A stretch of 64,000 bases of DNA from Chloroflexi bacterium 44-23. GTDB lineage: Bacteria; Chloroflexota; Anaerolineae; Anaerolineales; Anaerolineaceae. The notes beneath the pieces are model-generated. The model saw only the letters and a program-made list of their open reading frames with translations, had not been told where the DNA came from and ran no database searches. The position numbers were made by a program, and so were the translations under genes. Each line of letters starts with the position of its first letter. Within the stretch, counting starts at the first letter, position 1. Positions 9,502 through 18,395 of this stretch are shown here, piece after piece. The stretch is taken from NCBI GenBank assembly GCA_001899005.1, contig MKUW01000006.1, positions 349,034 to 413,033 of the forward strand, written 5' to 3'.

Positions 9502-9530
9502 TTGTCAGAAAATCGATTTCCCTTTATAAT
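9502..9530 (+). promoter_or_regulatory. Promoter of the AlkZ/YcaQ-like gene
   Basis: TTGTCA (9502-9507) and a consensus TATAAT (9525-9530) are separated by 17 bases. The predicted start near 9537 lies inside the longest open frame, so it excludes the upstream TTG at 9448 as the translation start. Confidence 0.75.
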
Positions 9531-9561
9531 AGAACAAAATTACCATAAAGGAAGAATTAAG

Positions 9562-10764
9562 ATGCAAATCACCCGCGATCAGGTCAGGCTGATGTTATTG
9601 GCTGCCCAGGGAATGTCTGCCCCCTACCCTGAGGTTGTTGACAAGAATAATGTAATCCAATCAATCCGGCAAATGGGTTTGCTCCAAATTGACACAATCA
9701 GCGTGGTCGCCCGTAGCCCTTATTTTGTGCTCTGGTCGCGTCTGGGTAATTATGAACCTGAATGGTTGGAGGATCTCCACCGCGAGGGAATGTTATTTGA
9801 GTACATCGCCCACGCAGCCTGCTTCATTCCGATTGAACAATACCCAATGTTGCGACCTGATATGGGTAATATTGATTTTAGCTGGCGCCATTCTGAAAAA
9901 TATTTTCGTGAACATCAGGACCTGATTGCTTCTATCCTGAATCATATCGAAACAAACGGACCAGTGCGTTCAGCAGATTTTGATTCAAAGGGCAAAAAGA
10001 GTAATGGTTGGTGGGATTGGAAAGAAGAGAAAATCGCACTAGAAAATTTGTGGAGCCACGGAGACTTGATGGTTGCTTATCGCCAGGGTTTTCAACGTTA
10101 CTATGATCTCACCCATAAGGTCTACCCAGAATATTCGGAAAATATCCTCACCGAGAAACAGGCAATTCGTGAGAAAATCTTGGCCAGCATCAAATTTCTT
10201 GGTGCTGCCAGGCAGAAATGGGTGGCGGATTTTTACCGCCTGCCCAAAGGAGACATGGCTGCCATCATCCCAAAACTGGTCTCTTCCAATGAAATTATTT
10301 CCATCCCCTGTGTTGATTGGAATGAGGACATCTTGATTCACCCTGACAATCTTTGTATTTATGAAGACGTTCTTGCCGGTCAACAAATTGCCACACGCAC
10401 CAGTTTTCTTTCACCATTTGATCCTGTTGTTTGGGACCGCCAGCGTACGTTGGAATTGTTTGATTTCGAGTATTCAATCGAATGTTATCTTCCACCTGCA
10501 AAGCGTAAGTTTGGCTATTTTTCGCTACCGATTCTTTATCGGGATAAACTCGTCGGGCGAATGGATGCAAAAGCGCACCGCCCAAAGCATGAATTCGAAG
10601 TACGCAACCTGCATTTTGAAGCGGGTTTTCAAATTGAGAGTCACTTTTTGTCTGAATTTGCTCAGGCACTTACATCCTGCGCAAACTGGCATAAGGCTCC
10701 CAAAATCCTCTTTTCAGAAAATATATCCGACAAAACCCGCCAATTAGTTGAAAAACATTTTTAG
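9562..10764 (+). CDS. Winged-helix DNA glycosylase, AlkZ/YcaQ family
   Basis: A 400-residue HTH_42 protein related to the E. coli interstrand-crosslink glycosylase YcaQ. The family's catalytic Q-x-D motif is present as GLLQIDTISVVARS (QID at 42-44). Such enzymes excise alkylated bases and can unhook DNA crosslinks. I chose ATG 9562 because it has an AAGGAAG site at proper spacing and lies just downstream of a good promoter. The open frame extends back to a TTG at 9448, but that TTG lies upstream of the promoter. The gene converges on the histidine phosphatase gene with only 25 bases between them. Confidence 0.85.
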   Translation: MQITRDQVRLMLLAAQGMSAPYPEVVDKNNVIQSIRQMGLLQIDTISVVARSPYFVLWSRLGNYEPEWLEDLHREGMLFEYIAHAACFIPIEQYPMLRPDMGNIDFSWRHSEKYFREHQDLIASILNHIETNGPVRSADFDSKGKKSNGWWDWKEEKIALENLWSHGDLMVAYRQGFQRYYDLTHKVYPEYSENILTEKQAIREKILASIKFLGAARQKWVADFYRLPKGDMAAIIPKLVSSNEIISIPCVDWNEDILIHPDNLCIYEDVLAGQQIATRTSFLSPFDPVVWDRQRTLELFDFEYSIECYLPPAKRKFGYFSLPILYRDKLVGRMDAKAHRPKHEFEVRNLHFEAGFQIESHFLSEFAQALTSCANWHKAPKILFSENISDKTRQLVEKHF

Positions 10765-10770
10765 GTTTCA

Positions 10771-10788
10771 AAGGAAACGAATTTCCTT
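10771..10788. terminator. Short hairpin between convergent genes
   Basis: A 7-bp perfect stem, AAGGAAA/TTTCCTT, with a CGAA loop, followed by GTTATTTT. It lies exactly between the stops of the glycosylase and phosphatase genes and may end the rightward transcript. The stem is AT-rich and therefore weak. Confidence 0.4.
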
Positions 10789-10789
10789 G

Positions 10790-11434
10790 TTATTTTGAGT
10801 CTAGGACAGATTCCATGAAGTCCCCGGCCAGTTGGGTTTCGAAGATTTCTTGAACATTCCTGGTTTCCCCACGGAATGAAGCAATTAACTCTCCGGCCTG
10901 CCACCACATAAAAAACGGTTCCATGAAACGCGGCCACAACTCTTTCGAACGCACATCCTTGTCCATCCAGTAGGCTGCCATTGCAACCACGACGGTATCG
11001 TGTGAAATAAAAATATTCAATCCCTCTTGATGGTGCCCATTGGGAACAAGATAAGCCGCAATTTGTGTAATACGCTCCGGCCAACGGTTATGTACTAAAT
11101 AATCAGCTAAAGAGTCATACTCTGCTTTTTCATTTGGGTGAGCTAAAACCTCGACACCGGCAACTTGAACAGGTTCTGATAAAACGGATGATATTTGCTT
11201 GCCAGTATCCAGGCAGCGTGCTATTGGGCTGGATTCAATTTTTCTAATCTCATATGAGTGTGAAAGCCATTTTCCATAAACGCGCGCCAGTTCGATACCC
11301 TCCGGCGTCAGTCCGGCTGTCCATACATCTTCGGATGAAGTAATCGGGAATCGCGCTGAATGGCGGATAAGCATGCTTATTGTGCGATCCTTTGGAATCC
11401 CTTGATGGGATTTGGTAAGATAATCTGGTAACAT
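10790..11434 (-). CDS. Histidine phosphatase family protein
   Basis: A 214-residue protein with LIRHSARFP (Arg24, His25), which fits the RHGxRxP motif of branch 2 histidine phosphatases, and FISHDTVV, which supplies the matching HD pair near residue 155. It probably removes phosphate from a small molecule; the substrate is unknown. The start at 11434 is favoured by a GCGAGG ribosome site. A start at 11494 would extend it by 20 residues and overlap the divergent gene. It is short for branch 2 acid phosphatases and lacks a signal peptide. Confidence 0.75.
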   Translation of the reverse strand: MLPDYLTKSHQGIPKDRTISMLIRHSARFPITSSEDVWTAGLTPEGIELARVYGKWLSHSYEIRKIESSPIARCLDTGKQISSVLSEPVQVAGVEVLAHPNEKAEYDSLADYLVHNRWPERITQIAAYLVPNGHHQEGLNIFISHDTVVVAMAAYWMDKDVRSKELWPRFMEPFFMWWQAGELIASFRGETRNVQEIFETQLAGDFMESVLDSK

Positions 11435-11530
11435 TAATAAACCTCGCAAAAATATTTGTCTTCCTGCAAGAAAAGAATGGCAGGTAGAGACCACGTTCCA
11501 TTCTACCAGAGAATAGGATCAGGATTCAGC

Positions 11531-12658
11531 ATGTTGCATAAGAAAGACCGTTCTCCTATTGTTCGCAACAGGGTTAAAGAATATTTATTGGTCACTTTGA
11601 TGAGCTTTGCTGCTTCTGTTTCTCTTACCCGTTTGTTTCTGGAATTAACCGGTTACCCGACCCTTGGTAAAGGAGAACTTCACATAGCCCATGTGTTGTG
11701 GGGTGGGTTGCTGTTGTTTGCCGGTTCGTTAATGCCGCTCATTTTCTCTAATCGCTGGGCATTAGATATCAGTGCCTTCCTATCCGGAACCGGAATTGGA
11801 TTATTTATTGATGAGGTCGGCAAATTTATTACTCAGAGTAACGATTATTTTCATCCTTCAGCCGCCCCTATTATTTACGCATTCTTCCTTTTGACGGTGT
11901 TGTTATATATCGAATTACAACGGCCAAAAAAAATAACAACTCGCCAATCTTTATATGAAGCATTGCAAGAATTGGAAGAATTGCTTGATAACGATTTTTC
12001 TATCAAGGAGCATCGACATACAATTAAGAAATTGGATTTTGTCTTAGAAAACAGTGATGATCTTCAACAAATCGAACTGGCCACTTCGTTGAAAGAATTT
12101 CTTCAAAATCGTATTTTAAACCTGATTCCACATGAGCCATCCTTTTTTGAACGCTGGTATTACAGATACCGCCGTTTCGAAGCCAAATGGTTCATGAAAC
12201 AAAGGCTTCGCCTGCTTCTGGCATTTGCATTAATCGCCTGGGGATTCTATTCAGTCCTTGAACCTTTTATCTTGATTCGCGCGTTTAATCAACCGGAAAT
12301 CATCACGACGATTATCGAAAATCTGATAAACAGAAATCTTGTGAACAGCAGTACAGGATTGAACTGGTTTCAAACACAAATCGGTTTGGAAGGGACACTC
12401 GGACTGCTGTCGATTGTAGCCGGCATTCTTATTCTTTTAAAGAAAGATCGTATCGGAGTGCGGGCAGGGATAGCAATCTTTCTTGTGATGCTGACGTTTG
12501 CCAATCTGCTGATGTTTTATTTCAACCAATTTTCTACAATATTCAATGCCATCATTCAATTTTTAATATTCTTGCTGCTGATCCGCTATCGTCAAAGATT
12601 CCTTTCAAGCAAATATAGCGAATCCATAACAGATAATCAAGCTGATGAGAGAGAATGA
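11531..12658 (+). CDS. Hypothetical multi-pass membrane protein
   Basis: A 375-residue protein that I do not recognise. It has about four hydrophobic segments in the first 120 residues, a charged soluble helical stretch (about 130-220, including a leucine- and glutamate-rich part that may be a coiled coil), and three or four more membrane segments to the end. The ATG at 11531 has AGGAT sequences upstream. An upstream ATG at 11456 is in frame but would overlap the divergent phosphatase gene. No enzyme motif is visible. Confidence 0.65.
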   Translation: MLHKKDRSPIVRNRVKEYLLVTLMSFAASVSLTRLFLELTGYPTLGKGELHIAHVLWGGLLLFAGSLMPLIFSNRWALDISAFLSGTGIGLFIDEVGKFITQSNDYFHPSAAPIIYAFFLLTVLLYIELQRPKKITTRQSLYEALQELEELLDNDFSIKEHRHTIKKLDFVLENSDDLQQIELATSLKEFLQNRILNLIPHEPSFFERWYYRYRRFEAKWFMKQRLRLLLAFALIAWGFYSVLEPFILIRAFNQPEIITTIIENLINRNLVNSSTGLNWFQTQIGLEGTLGLLSIVAGILILLKKDRIGVRAGIAIFLVMLTFANLLMFYFNQFSTIFNAIIQFLIFLLLIRYRQRFLSSKYSESITDNQADERE

Positions 12659-12963
12659 AAGTTTCTACATCGATAATAAATTTAATCCAAATTCGTTAAT
12701 TGAACCCGTTCGAATGACCAGGAAAAAAATAGTCCATTAGGCTCGCTCATTTTCCATCACGGGATCATTGAAAGATCGCTTGAATACTGATAAAGTTAAT
12801 AGTTGGGTGATAAAATTGCTGAATTGGATTAAGCTTTTTCACACATTAATTGTTTTTGGCTGCTTTGGCCAGTTGGAATCAGGTAGAAGAAGGTAAGAAA
12901 AAAATAACCGCTCGGGATATCTCAGCCCGAATTGAGGCACTCTTGTCTACATCACAAACACGA
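12659..12963. other. Intergenic region before the ABC exporter
   Basis: About 300 bases with no hairpin or clear promoter box that I can defend. The last 114 bases (12850-12963) are an open frame continuous with the exporter gene, starting from a TTG with no ribosome site. That stretch may be an N-terminal extension of the exporter or untranslated leader. Confidence 0.4.
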
Positions 12964-14754
12964 ATGGGTTATGATCTTAATCAGGTCGTAGTAAAAAATA
13001 AGATCAAAGGGCTCTGGCGGATGATGACCGGATATCATTGGCATTACATCGGCGCTGCATTGAGCCTGGGTATATCAGCTGCATCAAAAACCAGCACTTA
13101 CTTGCTGATCCGCTATTTTGTTGACCAGTATTTGCTGGCTCAATCGAGTACGGTAAGTTTGCCGCTAATCGCAGCTGGATTCGTCATGCTGGCGATTGTG
13201 GAAGGAGGTTTTGCTTTTTTAAGCGGGCGTCTGGCGGCTGAGACTGCCGAAGGAACCACGCGCCGATTAAGAAACTACATTTACAACCACATTCAGCATC
13301 TTCCTTTTACTTATCACGACAAAATGCAAACCGGCGAGTTGATACAACGCTCAACTTCAGATGTGGATGCCATGCGTCGATTCTTCGCCGACCAGGCAAT
13401 CGGTATCGGCCGTATTTTTATTCTATTCGCCATCAATTTCGGTATGCTCTTATCCATTAATGTGCGGCTCGCTTTTCTTTCCATCATCGTTGTACCGCTG
13501 GTGGTGCTTACCTCTATCTGGTTCTTCAAACGCGTCTCTAAAGCCTATGAGGAGTATCAGGAGCAGGATGCTGTCATTTCGACCACCTTACAGGAGAATC
13601 TTTCAGGTGTTCGCGTGGTTAAAGCGTTTGCCCGCCAGGAATTCGAAATTAACAAATTCGAAAAAGAGAATTGGAATAAATATTTACGTGGTAAAAAACT
13701 CAATCTGATGCACTCGCTCTTTTGGCCAATTTCCGATATTATTTGCGGTGCCCAAATGCTGACCGGTTATTTCATTGGTGCCATCTTTGCAATCAACGGT
13801 ACCATCAGTGTTGGCTCCTATTTGGCTTATGCCGGTATGCTCACCTGGATTATCTGGCCATTACGCAACCTGGGACGCCTGATCGTTCAATTGAGCACCG
13901 GTATGGTCTCTTTTGGGCGTGTTCTTGAAATAATCAAGCAAAACAGAGAGCCGCTGGATACTGGCTCCGCTCCAATTCCAGAACGACTCAGGGGCGAAAT
14001 CCGTTTTGAAAATGTTGGTTTTCAATACGAGGAAGGCGAAAAAGTACTGGAAGATATCAACTTTGTTGTCAAGCCCGGCCAGGTGATCGCTCTGCTCGGT
14101 TCAACCGGCTCAGGAAAAACCTCTCTGGTTAACCTGCTGCCACGATTTTACGAATATACCACCGGACGCATTTTATTGGATGGCATTGAATTAAAAGACT
14201 ACCCGCGTCGTTACTTGCGCAGTCAGATCGGAATTGTGGAGCAGGAGCCGTTCCTGTTTTCACGCAGCATCCGTGAAAATATTATCTACGGCGTTGATCG
14301 ACTGGTAGAACAGCACCATATTGAAGAGGCAGCCAATGCAGCCGCTATCCATGATGTTATTATGGGCTTTCCCGAAAATTACAAAACTCTGGTTGGCGAG
14401 CGGGGTGTTACAGTCTCGGGCGGGCAAAAACAGCGTATCGCCATCGCGCGAACACTCTTAAAGGACCCGCGTATCCTAATCCTGGATGATTCGACTTCCT
14501 CAGTTGATACCGAGACCGAATCAGAAATTCGAGATGCGCTCACACGGCTCATGCAGGATCGCACCACCTTCATCATTGCCCATCGTATCCAAAGCATTAT
14601 GAACGCCGATTTGATCCTGGTAATGGATAAAGGCCGGATTGTTCAACATGGAAACCATCAAGACCTGATGGCCGTGGATGGTATCTATCGCGAGATCTAT
14701 GATATCCAGACCCGCATTGAACAGGAATTAGAGAAAGAAATCGCAAATGTCTGA
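12964..14754 (+). CDS. ABC exporter half-transporter, permease-ATPase (subunit with degenerate site)
   Basis: A 596-residue type IV ABC half-transporter with six membrane helices (about 25-310) and one ATPase domain. Walker A GSTGSGKTS is at 379-387, the signature VSGGQ from 484, and Walker B reads ILILDD, with Asp509 where the catalytic glutamate should be. It overlaps the next half-transporter by eight bases. That arrangement and the complementary defects of the two ATPase domains point to a BmrC/BmrD- or TM287/288-like heterodimer. The substrate is unknown; drugs, lipids or peptides are possible. The start is uncertain: ATG 12964 gives the usual family length, whereas TTG 12850 would add 38 residues, and neither has a good ribosome site. 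Confidence 0.88.
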   Translation: MGYDLNQVVVKNKIKGLWRMMTGYHWHYIGAALSLGISAASKTSTYLLIRYFVDQYLLAQSSTVSLPLIAAGFVMLAIVEGGFAFLSGRLAAETAEGTTRRLRNYIYNHIQHLPFTYHDKMQTGELIQRSTSDVDAMRRFFADQAIGIGRIFILFAINFGMLLSINVRLAFLSIIVVPLVVLTSIWFFKRVSKAYEEYQEQDAVISTTLQENLSGVRVVKAFARQEFEINKFEKENWNKYLRGKKLNLMHSLFWPISDIICGAQMLTGYFIGAIFAINGTISVGSYLAYAGMLTWIIWPLRNLGRLIVQLSTGMVSFGRVLEIIKQNREPLDTGSAPIPERLRGEIRFENVGFQYEEGEKVLEDINFVVKPGQVIALLGSTGSGKTSLVNLLPRFYEYTTGRILLDGIELKDYPRRYLRSQIGIVEQEPFLFSRSIRENIIYGVDRLVEQHHIEEAANAAAIHDVIMGFPENYKTLVGERGVTVSGGQKQRIAIARTLLKDPRILILDDSTSSVDTETESEIRDALTRLMQDRTTFIIAHRIQSIMNADLILVMDKGRIVQHGNHQDLMAVDGIYREIYDIQTRIEQELEKEIANV

Positions 14755-16585
14755 CGATTATTTTGAAGAGGAAGATTTTCAAACCAAATTTAGCGGCAAT
14801 ACATTCCGGCGAATCCTCAGCCTGACCAAACCGCATATCAAATGGGTCATCGGCTTTTTAGTTGCCATCGCTATCGTTTCTGCCCTCGATTCATACTTCA
14901 CGTATCTAAGCAAACGCCTGATAGATGAAGGCATCGTGGCAAAAAATGTTGTTGCCTTACGGCACATCCTGACGATTTATGGTCTCTTACTGATTCTCCA
15001 GGCGGGTTTTGTATTCATATTTATTTATCTGGCCAGTGTGTTGGGTGAACGAATACGCTACGACTTGCGCAAAACGCTCTTTAACCACCTGCAGAAACTG
15101 TCGTTATCCTATTACAGCCGAACACCGGTAGGCTGGATCATGTCCCGCGTCACATCGGACACCGAACGGGTATCCGATTTAATCACCTGGGGACTGCTGG
15201 ACATGACCTGGGGTTTCATGAATATTGTCACCGCCATGATTTTCATGTTAATTATCAGTTGGAAACTGGCTTTAATTGTATTTGTAGCCCTGCCGATTTT
15301 ATTCGTGGTCGCAGTCCAGTTCCGCAAACGCATTCTGACACAATTCCGTTTGGTACGTAAGCTGAACTCAAAGATCACCGGTGCATTTAATGAAAACATC
15401 ACCGGTGTGCGCGTGATAAAGGCACTCGTGCGAGAAAAAGGTAACCTGGCAGAATTCAGCGTTTTGACCGGGGACATGTACAAAGCCGGTTATCGTGCTG
15501 CCTGGTTAAGTGCTCTCTTCTTACCTACCGTCCAAATCATCTCTGCTTTTGCATTGGGTGCGGTCGTCTGGGTTGGTGGATTGCAATCCAATTTCGGTAT
15601 CATCACCATTGGCGGCATCCAGGCTTTCATTTCATACGTCACTTTTATGCTCTGGCCAATTCAGGATATCGCCCGAGTATTTGCTGAGATGCAGCATTCT
15701 ATGGCCTCAGCAGAACGTATTTTTTCACTGGAGGATTCAGTTCCAGAAGTTAAGGATCGAGAAGATGCCATTCCGACCAGCACTATTTTTGGTGATATTG
15801 AATTCGACCATGTCTCTTTTTCATACGAAGATAACGTACCGGTACTGGAGGATCTTACTCTAAAGATTAAGAAAGGTGAAACCATAGCCCTGGTTGGCCC
15901 AACCGGGGGCGGCAAAACCACTATTGTCAATCTGCTATGTCGTTTTTACGAACCAAAACAAGGAGTGATTCGAATTAACGGAACGGATTACACGAAGTTC
16001 AGCCTGAATTCGATCCAGTCACGCATTGGTATTGTATTACAGACGCCACACCTCTTTTCCGGCAGCATTCGAGAAAATCTGCGCTATGGCCGGCTGGATG
16101 CCAGCGATGCCGAAATTGAAGAAGCTGCCAAAGTCGCCGGTGCGCACAATTTCATCATGAAGATGCCCAGGAACTATGAAGAGCCGGTTGGCGAAGGCGG
16201 TAATTTGCTCTCGGTCGGGCAGAAACAATTAATCAGCCTGGCGCGAGCGGTTCTGGCCAAACCTGAGATCTTCGTCATGGATGAAGCCACCAGTTCAGTG
16301 GATACATTGACAGAGGCTTTGATCCAAAAAGGGATGGACGTCCTCATGAAACGCACCACCAGCTTTGTAATCGCCCACAGGCTTTCCACCATCAAGCGTG
16401 CTAACCGCATTCTGGTAATCGAGAACGGCCGCATTGTCGAGATGGGCTCGCACGCCGAGCTTCTGAAGAAAGGCGGAAAGTATTACCGCCTCTACACCAA
16501 ACAATTCCGCGATCAGATGGAAGCTGAGTTTGACCCCTTCGGGGAAAAACTCAACCCGCAAAATCTGCCAATAGGCGGAGATTAA
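14747..16585 (+). CDS. ABC exporter half-transporter, permease-ATPase (catalytically complete Walker B)
   Basis: A 612-residue partner of the preceding gene. It has six membrane helices (about 30-320) and an ATPase domain with Walker A GPTGGGKTT at 384-392, an altered signature LLSVGQ at 487-492 in place of LSGGQ, and Walker B FVMDE with the catalytic Glu513 intact. Only one of the two ATP sites of the dimer would be fully active, as in known heterodimeric exporters. It ends 15 bases before a terminator. Confidence 0.92.
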   Translation: MSDDYFEEEDFQTKFSGNTFRRILSLTKPHIKWVIGFLVAIAIVSALDSYFTYLSKRLIDEGIVAKNVVALRHILTIYGLLLILQAGFVFIFIYLASVLGERIRYDLRKTLFNHLQKLSLSYYSRTPVGWIMSRVTSDTERVSDLITWGLLDMTWGFMNIVTAMIFMLIISWKLALIVFVALPILFVVAVQFRKRILTQFRLVRKLNSKITGAFNENITGVRVIKALVREKGNLAEFSVLTGDMYKAGYRAAWLSALFLPTVQIISAFALGAVVWVGGLQSNFGIITIGGIQAFISYVTFMLWPIQDIARVFAEMQHSMASAERIFSLEDSVPEVKDREDAIPTSTIFGDIEFDHVSFSYEDNVPVLEDLTLKIKKGETIALVGPTGGGKTTIVNLLCRFYEPKQGVIRINGTDYTKFSLNSIQSRIGIVLQTPHLFSGSIRENLRYGRLDASDAEIEEAAKVAGAHNFIMKMPRNYEEPVGEGGNLLSVGQKQLISLARAVLAKPEIFVMDEATSSVDTLTEALIQKGMDVLMKRTTSFVIAHRLSTIKRANRILVIENGRIVEMGSHAELLKKGGKYYRLYTKQFRDQMEAEFDPFGEKLNPQNLPIGGD

Positions 16586-16600
16586 ACCGATACAAATCCA

Positions 16601-16633
16601 AAATCGACCGCTAAATGAAGCGGTCGATTTTTT
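16601..16633 (+). terminator. Intrinsic terminator of the ABC exporter operon
   Basis: A perfect 12-bp stem (16601-16612 and 16619-16630) with core CGACCGC/GCGGTCG and a 6-base loop, followed by a run of T. Confidence 0.9.
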
Positions 16634-16662
16634 AGGATAAAGAATTGAAATTAATGGAAAAG

Positions 16663-16735
16663 TGGCGAGAGTGGGACTTGAACCCACGACCGACGGCTTA
16701 TGAGTCCGCTGCTCTGCCAACTGAGCTACCTCGCC
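16663..16735 (-). tRNA. tRNA-Met (anticodon CAT)
   Basis: A 73-base cloverleaf can be folded by hand. The acceptor stem is GGCGAGG with TCTCGCC (one G-U pair), the D-stem GCTC/GAGC, the anticodon loop CTCATAA and the T-stem GTGGG/CCCAC. The 3' CCA is not encoded. The anticodon CAT and a paired first base fit elongator Met; tRNA-Ile2, whose CAT is modified by TilS, cannot be excluded. Position 31-39 of the anticodon stem is an A-G mismatch, which is unusual. Confidence 0.93.
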
Positions 16736-16985
16736 AATTCGACCGAAATTTTACTATGAATGGAAGTGACTGTCAACAAAATATGTGACAGAAACAATTT
16801 ATGAAATTATTGTTCTGATCCAACTTTTCTTCAAAAATTGTTTTCAGAAACCAATGTGCATCAGAAATCTTCTTTCTATTGCAAGGATAACAAAAAACCA
16901 CAAATTAATATCAATCAAAAAATAGTCTCAGAAATAAGAGTTTTTTGTCATACTGACCCTGAAATTCATTTTCCATGATTTCCGG

Positions 16986-17426
16986 TTATATATATAAGTC
17001 TCGTATAAATGCTTTCTTGGGGTGGTTGCGGTCAATCACTACCACAACCTGATCCTCAATTTTTAGAGCCAAAGTTTGCTTTACTCTGTGGATACTATTA
17101 CTGCTGACATATTTTTGACCTTGATGGGTATATACATAATCTACCTTTCCCCTATCGCGGAAAAATGAAATTCTATTGATGGTTGCTGGTGCCTCCATCC
17201 CATCACTGAAAACAGAGTAAATCACTTGAATTCGCCACAAAACAACAATTAGGGCAGCAATCGTAATAGCGATATATACTACAGGAAGAGGGAAGAAATT
17301 TATCTTTACACTTCTTATAAAGTATGAAAGTATATAACTCGCCCAAATAACTACAGGGAATATCCATCCCAAAAATGCGATGTAATCAATCGTAAGAATT
17401 TTAAGAATCGATGGTTGTTTGTTCAC
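16986..17426 (-). CDS. Small membrane protein, DUF3592-like
   Basis: A 146-residue protein with two membrane helices (about 18-38 and 47-68) and a C-terminal beta-rich part: APATINRISFF, then VDYVYTHQGQKYVSS, then VVVVIDRNHPKKAF. This order resembles DUF3592 proteins, whose function is unknown. It stands alone, separated by 250 bases from the tRNA and 134 bases from radC. Its surroundings are AT-rich. Confidence 0.55.
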   Translation of the reverse strand: MNKQPSILKILTIDYIAFLGWIFPVVIWASYILSYFIRSVKINFFPLPVVYIAITIAALIVVLWRIQVIYSVFSDGMEAPATINRISFFRDRGKVDYVYTHQGQKYVSSNSIHRVKQTLALKIEDQVVVVIDRNHPKKAFIRDLYI

Positions 17427-17560
17427 AATTTGCCTTGTTGTATAAATTTTATTTTTTTCAATCCCCTATACTTGTTGCCAATTATACCTGTTCTTGATAC
17501 AACTTGCCTTTGTTTACATTATTATTTGAAAAGGTAAACCAGCCTGAAACTTCTCCCAGC

Positions 17561-18258
17561 TCAAAATCCCAGCCCGCGTTCTTTGAGCGACACGAACTTG
17601 CCCATGCCAACCACAATATGGTCCAGGACTTCGACATCCAATAACTTACCGGCCTGCACTGCTGCTCTGGTCAGGGTGATGTCTTCCGGACTGGGTGAAG
17701 GATCCCCACTGGGATGGTTGTGAATGATGATAATTGAAGCACAGTTGTGGCGAATTGCATCTTTGAACAACTCTCCTACTCGTACGGTAGATGAGTTTAA
17801 CGATCCGATGTAAAGTGTGATCATTTTCTCTAGGCGATTCCGCGTATCCATTAATAAGACGCGCAACTGCTCCTGATCCAGTGTGGACATCTCATACTGA
17901 ACGTGGTCAGCAACCTCTTGCGGGCTGTGGAAGGTCGGACGTGAATCCTCCTCGTTCTTTCGCTGCGCCAGACGATTACCCAATTCCATGGCGGCTTTCA
18001 ACTGGGCTGCCTTGGCAGCTCCCAGGCCATGTTGGCGACAGACATCCTCAAAGGACGCGCGCTGCAGACCGATCAACCCCCCAAAATCGTGCAGGAGGCG
18101 GTCCGCCATTACGACAGCGTTTTCACCCTTTACACCTACGCGCAACAAAATGGCCAATAACTCGGCATCTCTCAAATGGCTGGCACCACCGCAGCCAGGC
18201 GTTCGCGAGGGCGTTCGGTGATTCCTAAGTCTTGGATACGATAACTGCGTTGGTTCAT
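17561..18258 (-). pseudogene. radC: RadC/JAB-domain protein, interrupted by a one-base frameshift
   Basis: The MPN/JAB domain of RadC is complete, with the metal motif HNHPSGDPSPSPED in the C-terminal third. The long open frame begins only at RDAELLAILLRVG. The normal RadC N-terminus lies upstream in another frame: ATG at 18258 with a GAGGAG ribosome site reads MNQRSYRIQDLGITERPRER and then hits TGA. Adding one G in the run at about 18,185-18,190 joins the two parts as LAAVGASHLRDAELL, which matches the family. Either the gene is a recent pseudogene or the base is a sequencing error. Despite its name, RadC has no firmly proven repair role. Confidence 0.85.
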
Positions 18259-18372
18259 GGATGTCTCCTCAATTCAATTTAAAGGGATAATGCCCGTAAA
18301 ACAATGAGATAAATTTACATCCAAGACGCTTATTTTTCAAGCCCGGCGGGTCATGGAAAATCGCAACCATGC

Positions 18373-18378
18373 TATAAT
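18373..18378 (+). promoter_or_regulatory. -10 box before the zinc-ribbon/pfkB/parAB run
   Basis: A consensus TATAAT lies 17 bases before the ATG at 18396; the -35 region is not convincing. It would drive the long plus-strand gene run that starts with the zinc-ribbon gene. Confidence 0.5.
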
Positions 18379-18395
18379 TTCAAGATGGAGCGCCT

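Noticed and set aside
9448..9561. N-terminal extension of the AlkZ/YcaQ-like protein from TTG 9448
   Set aside because: The promoter TTGTCA-17-TATAAT lies inside this stretch, and ATG 9562 has a proper ribosome site.
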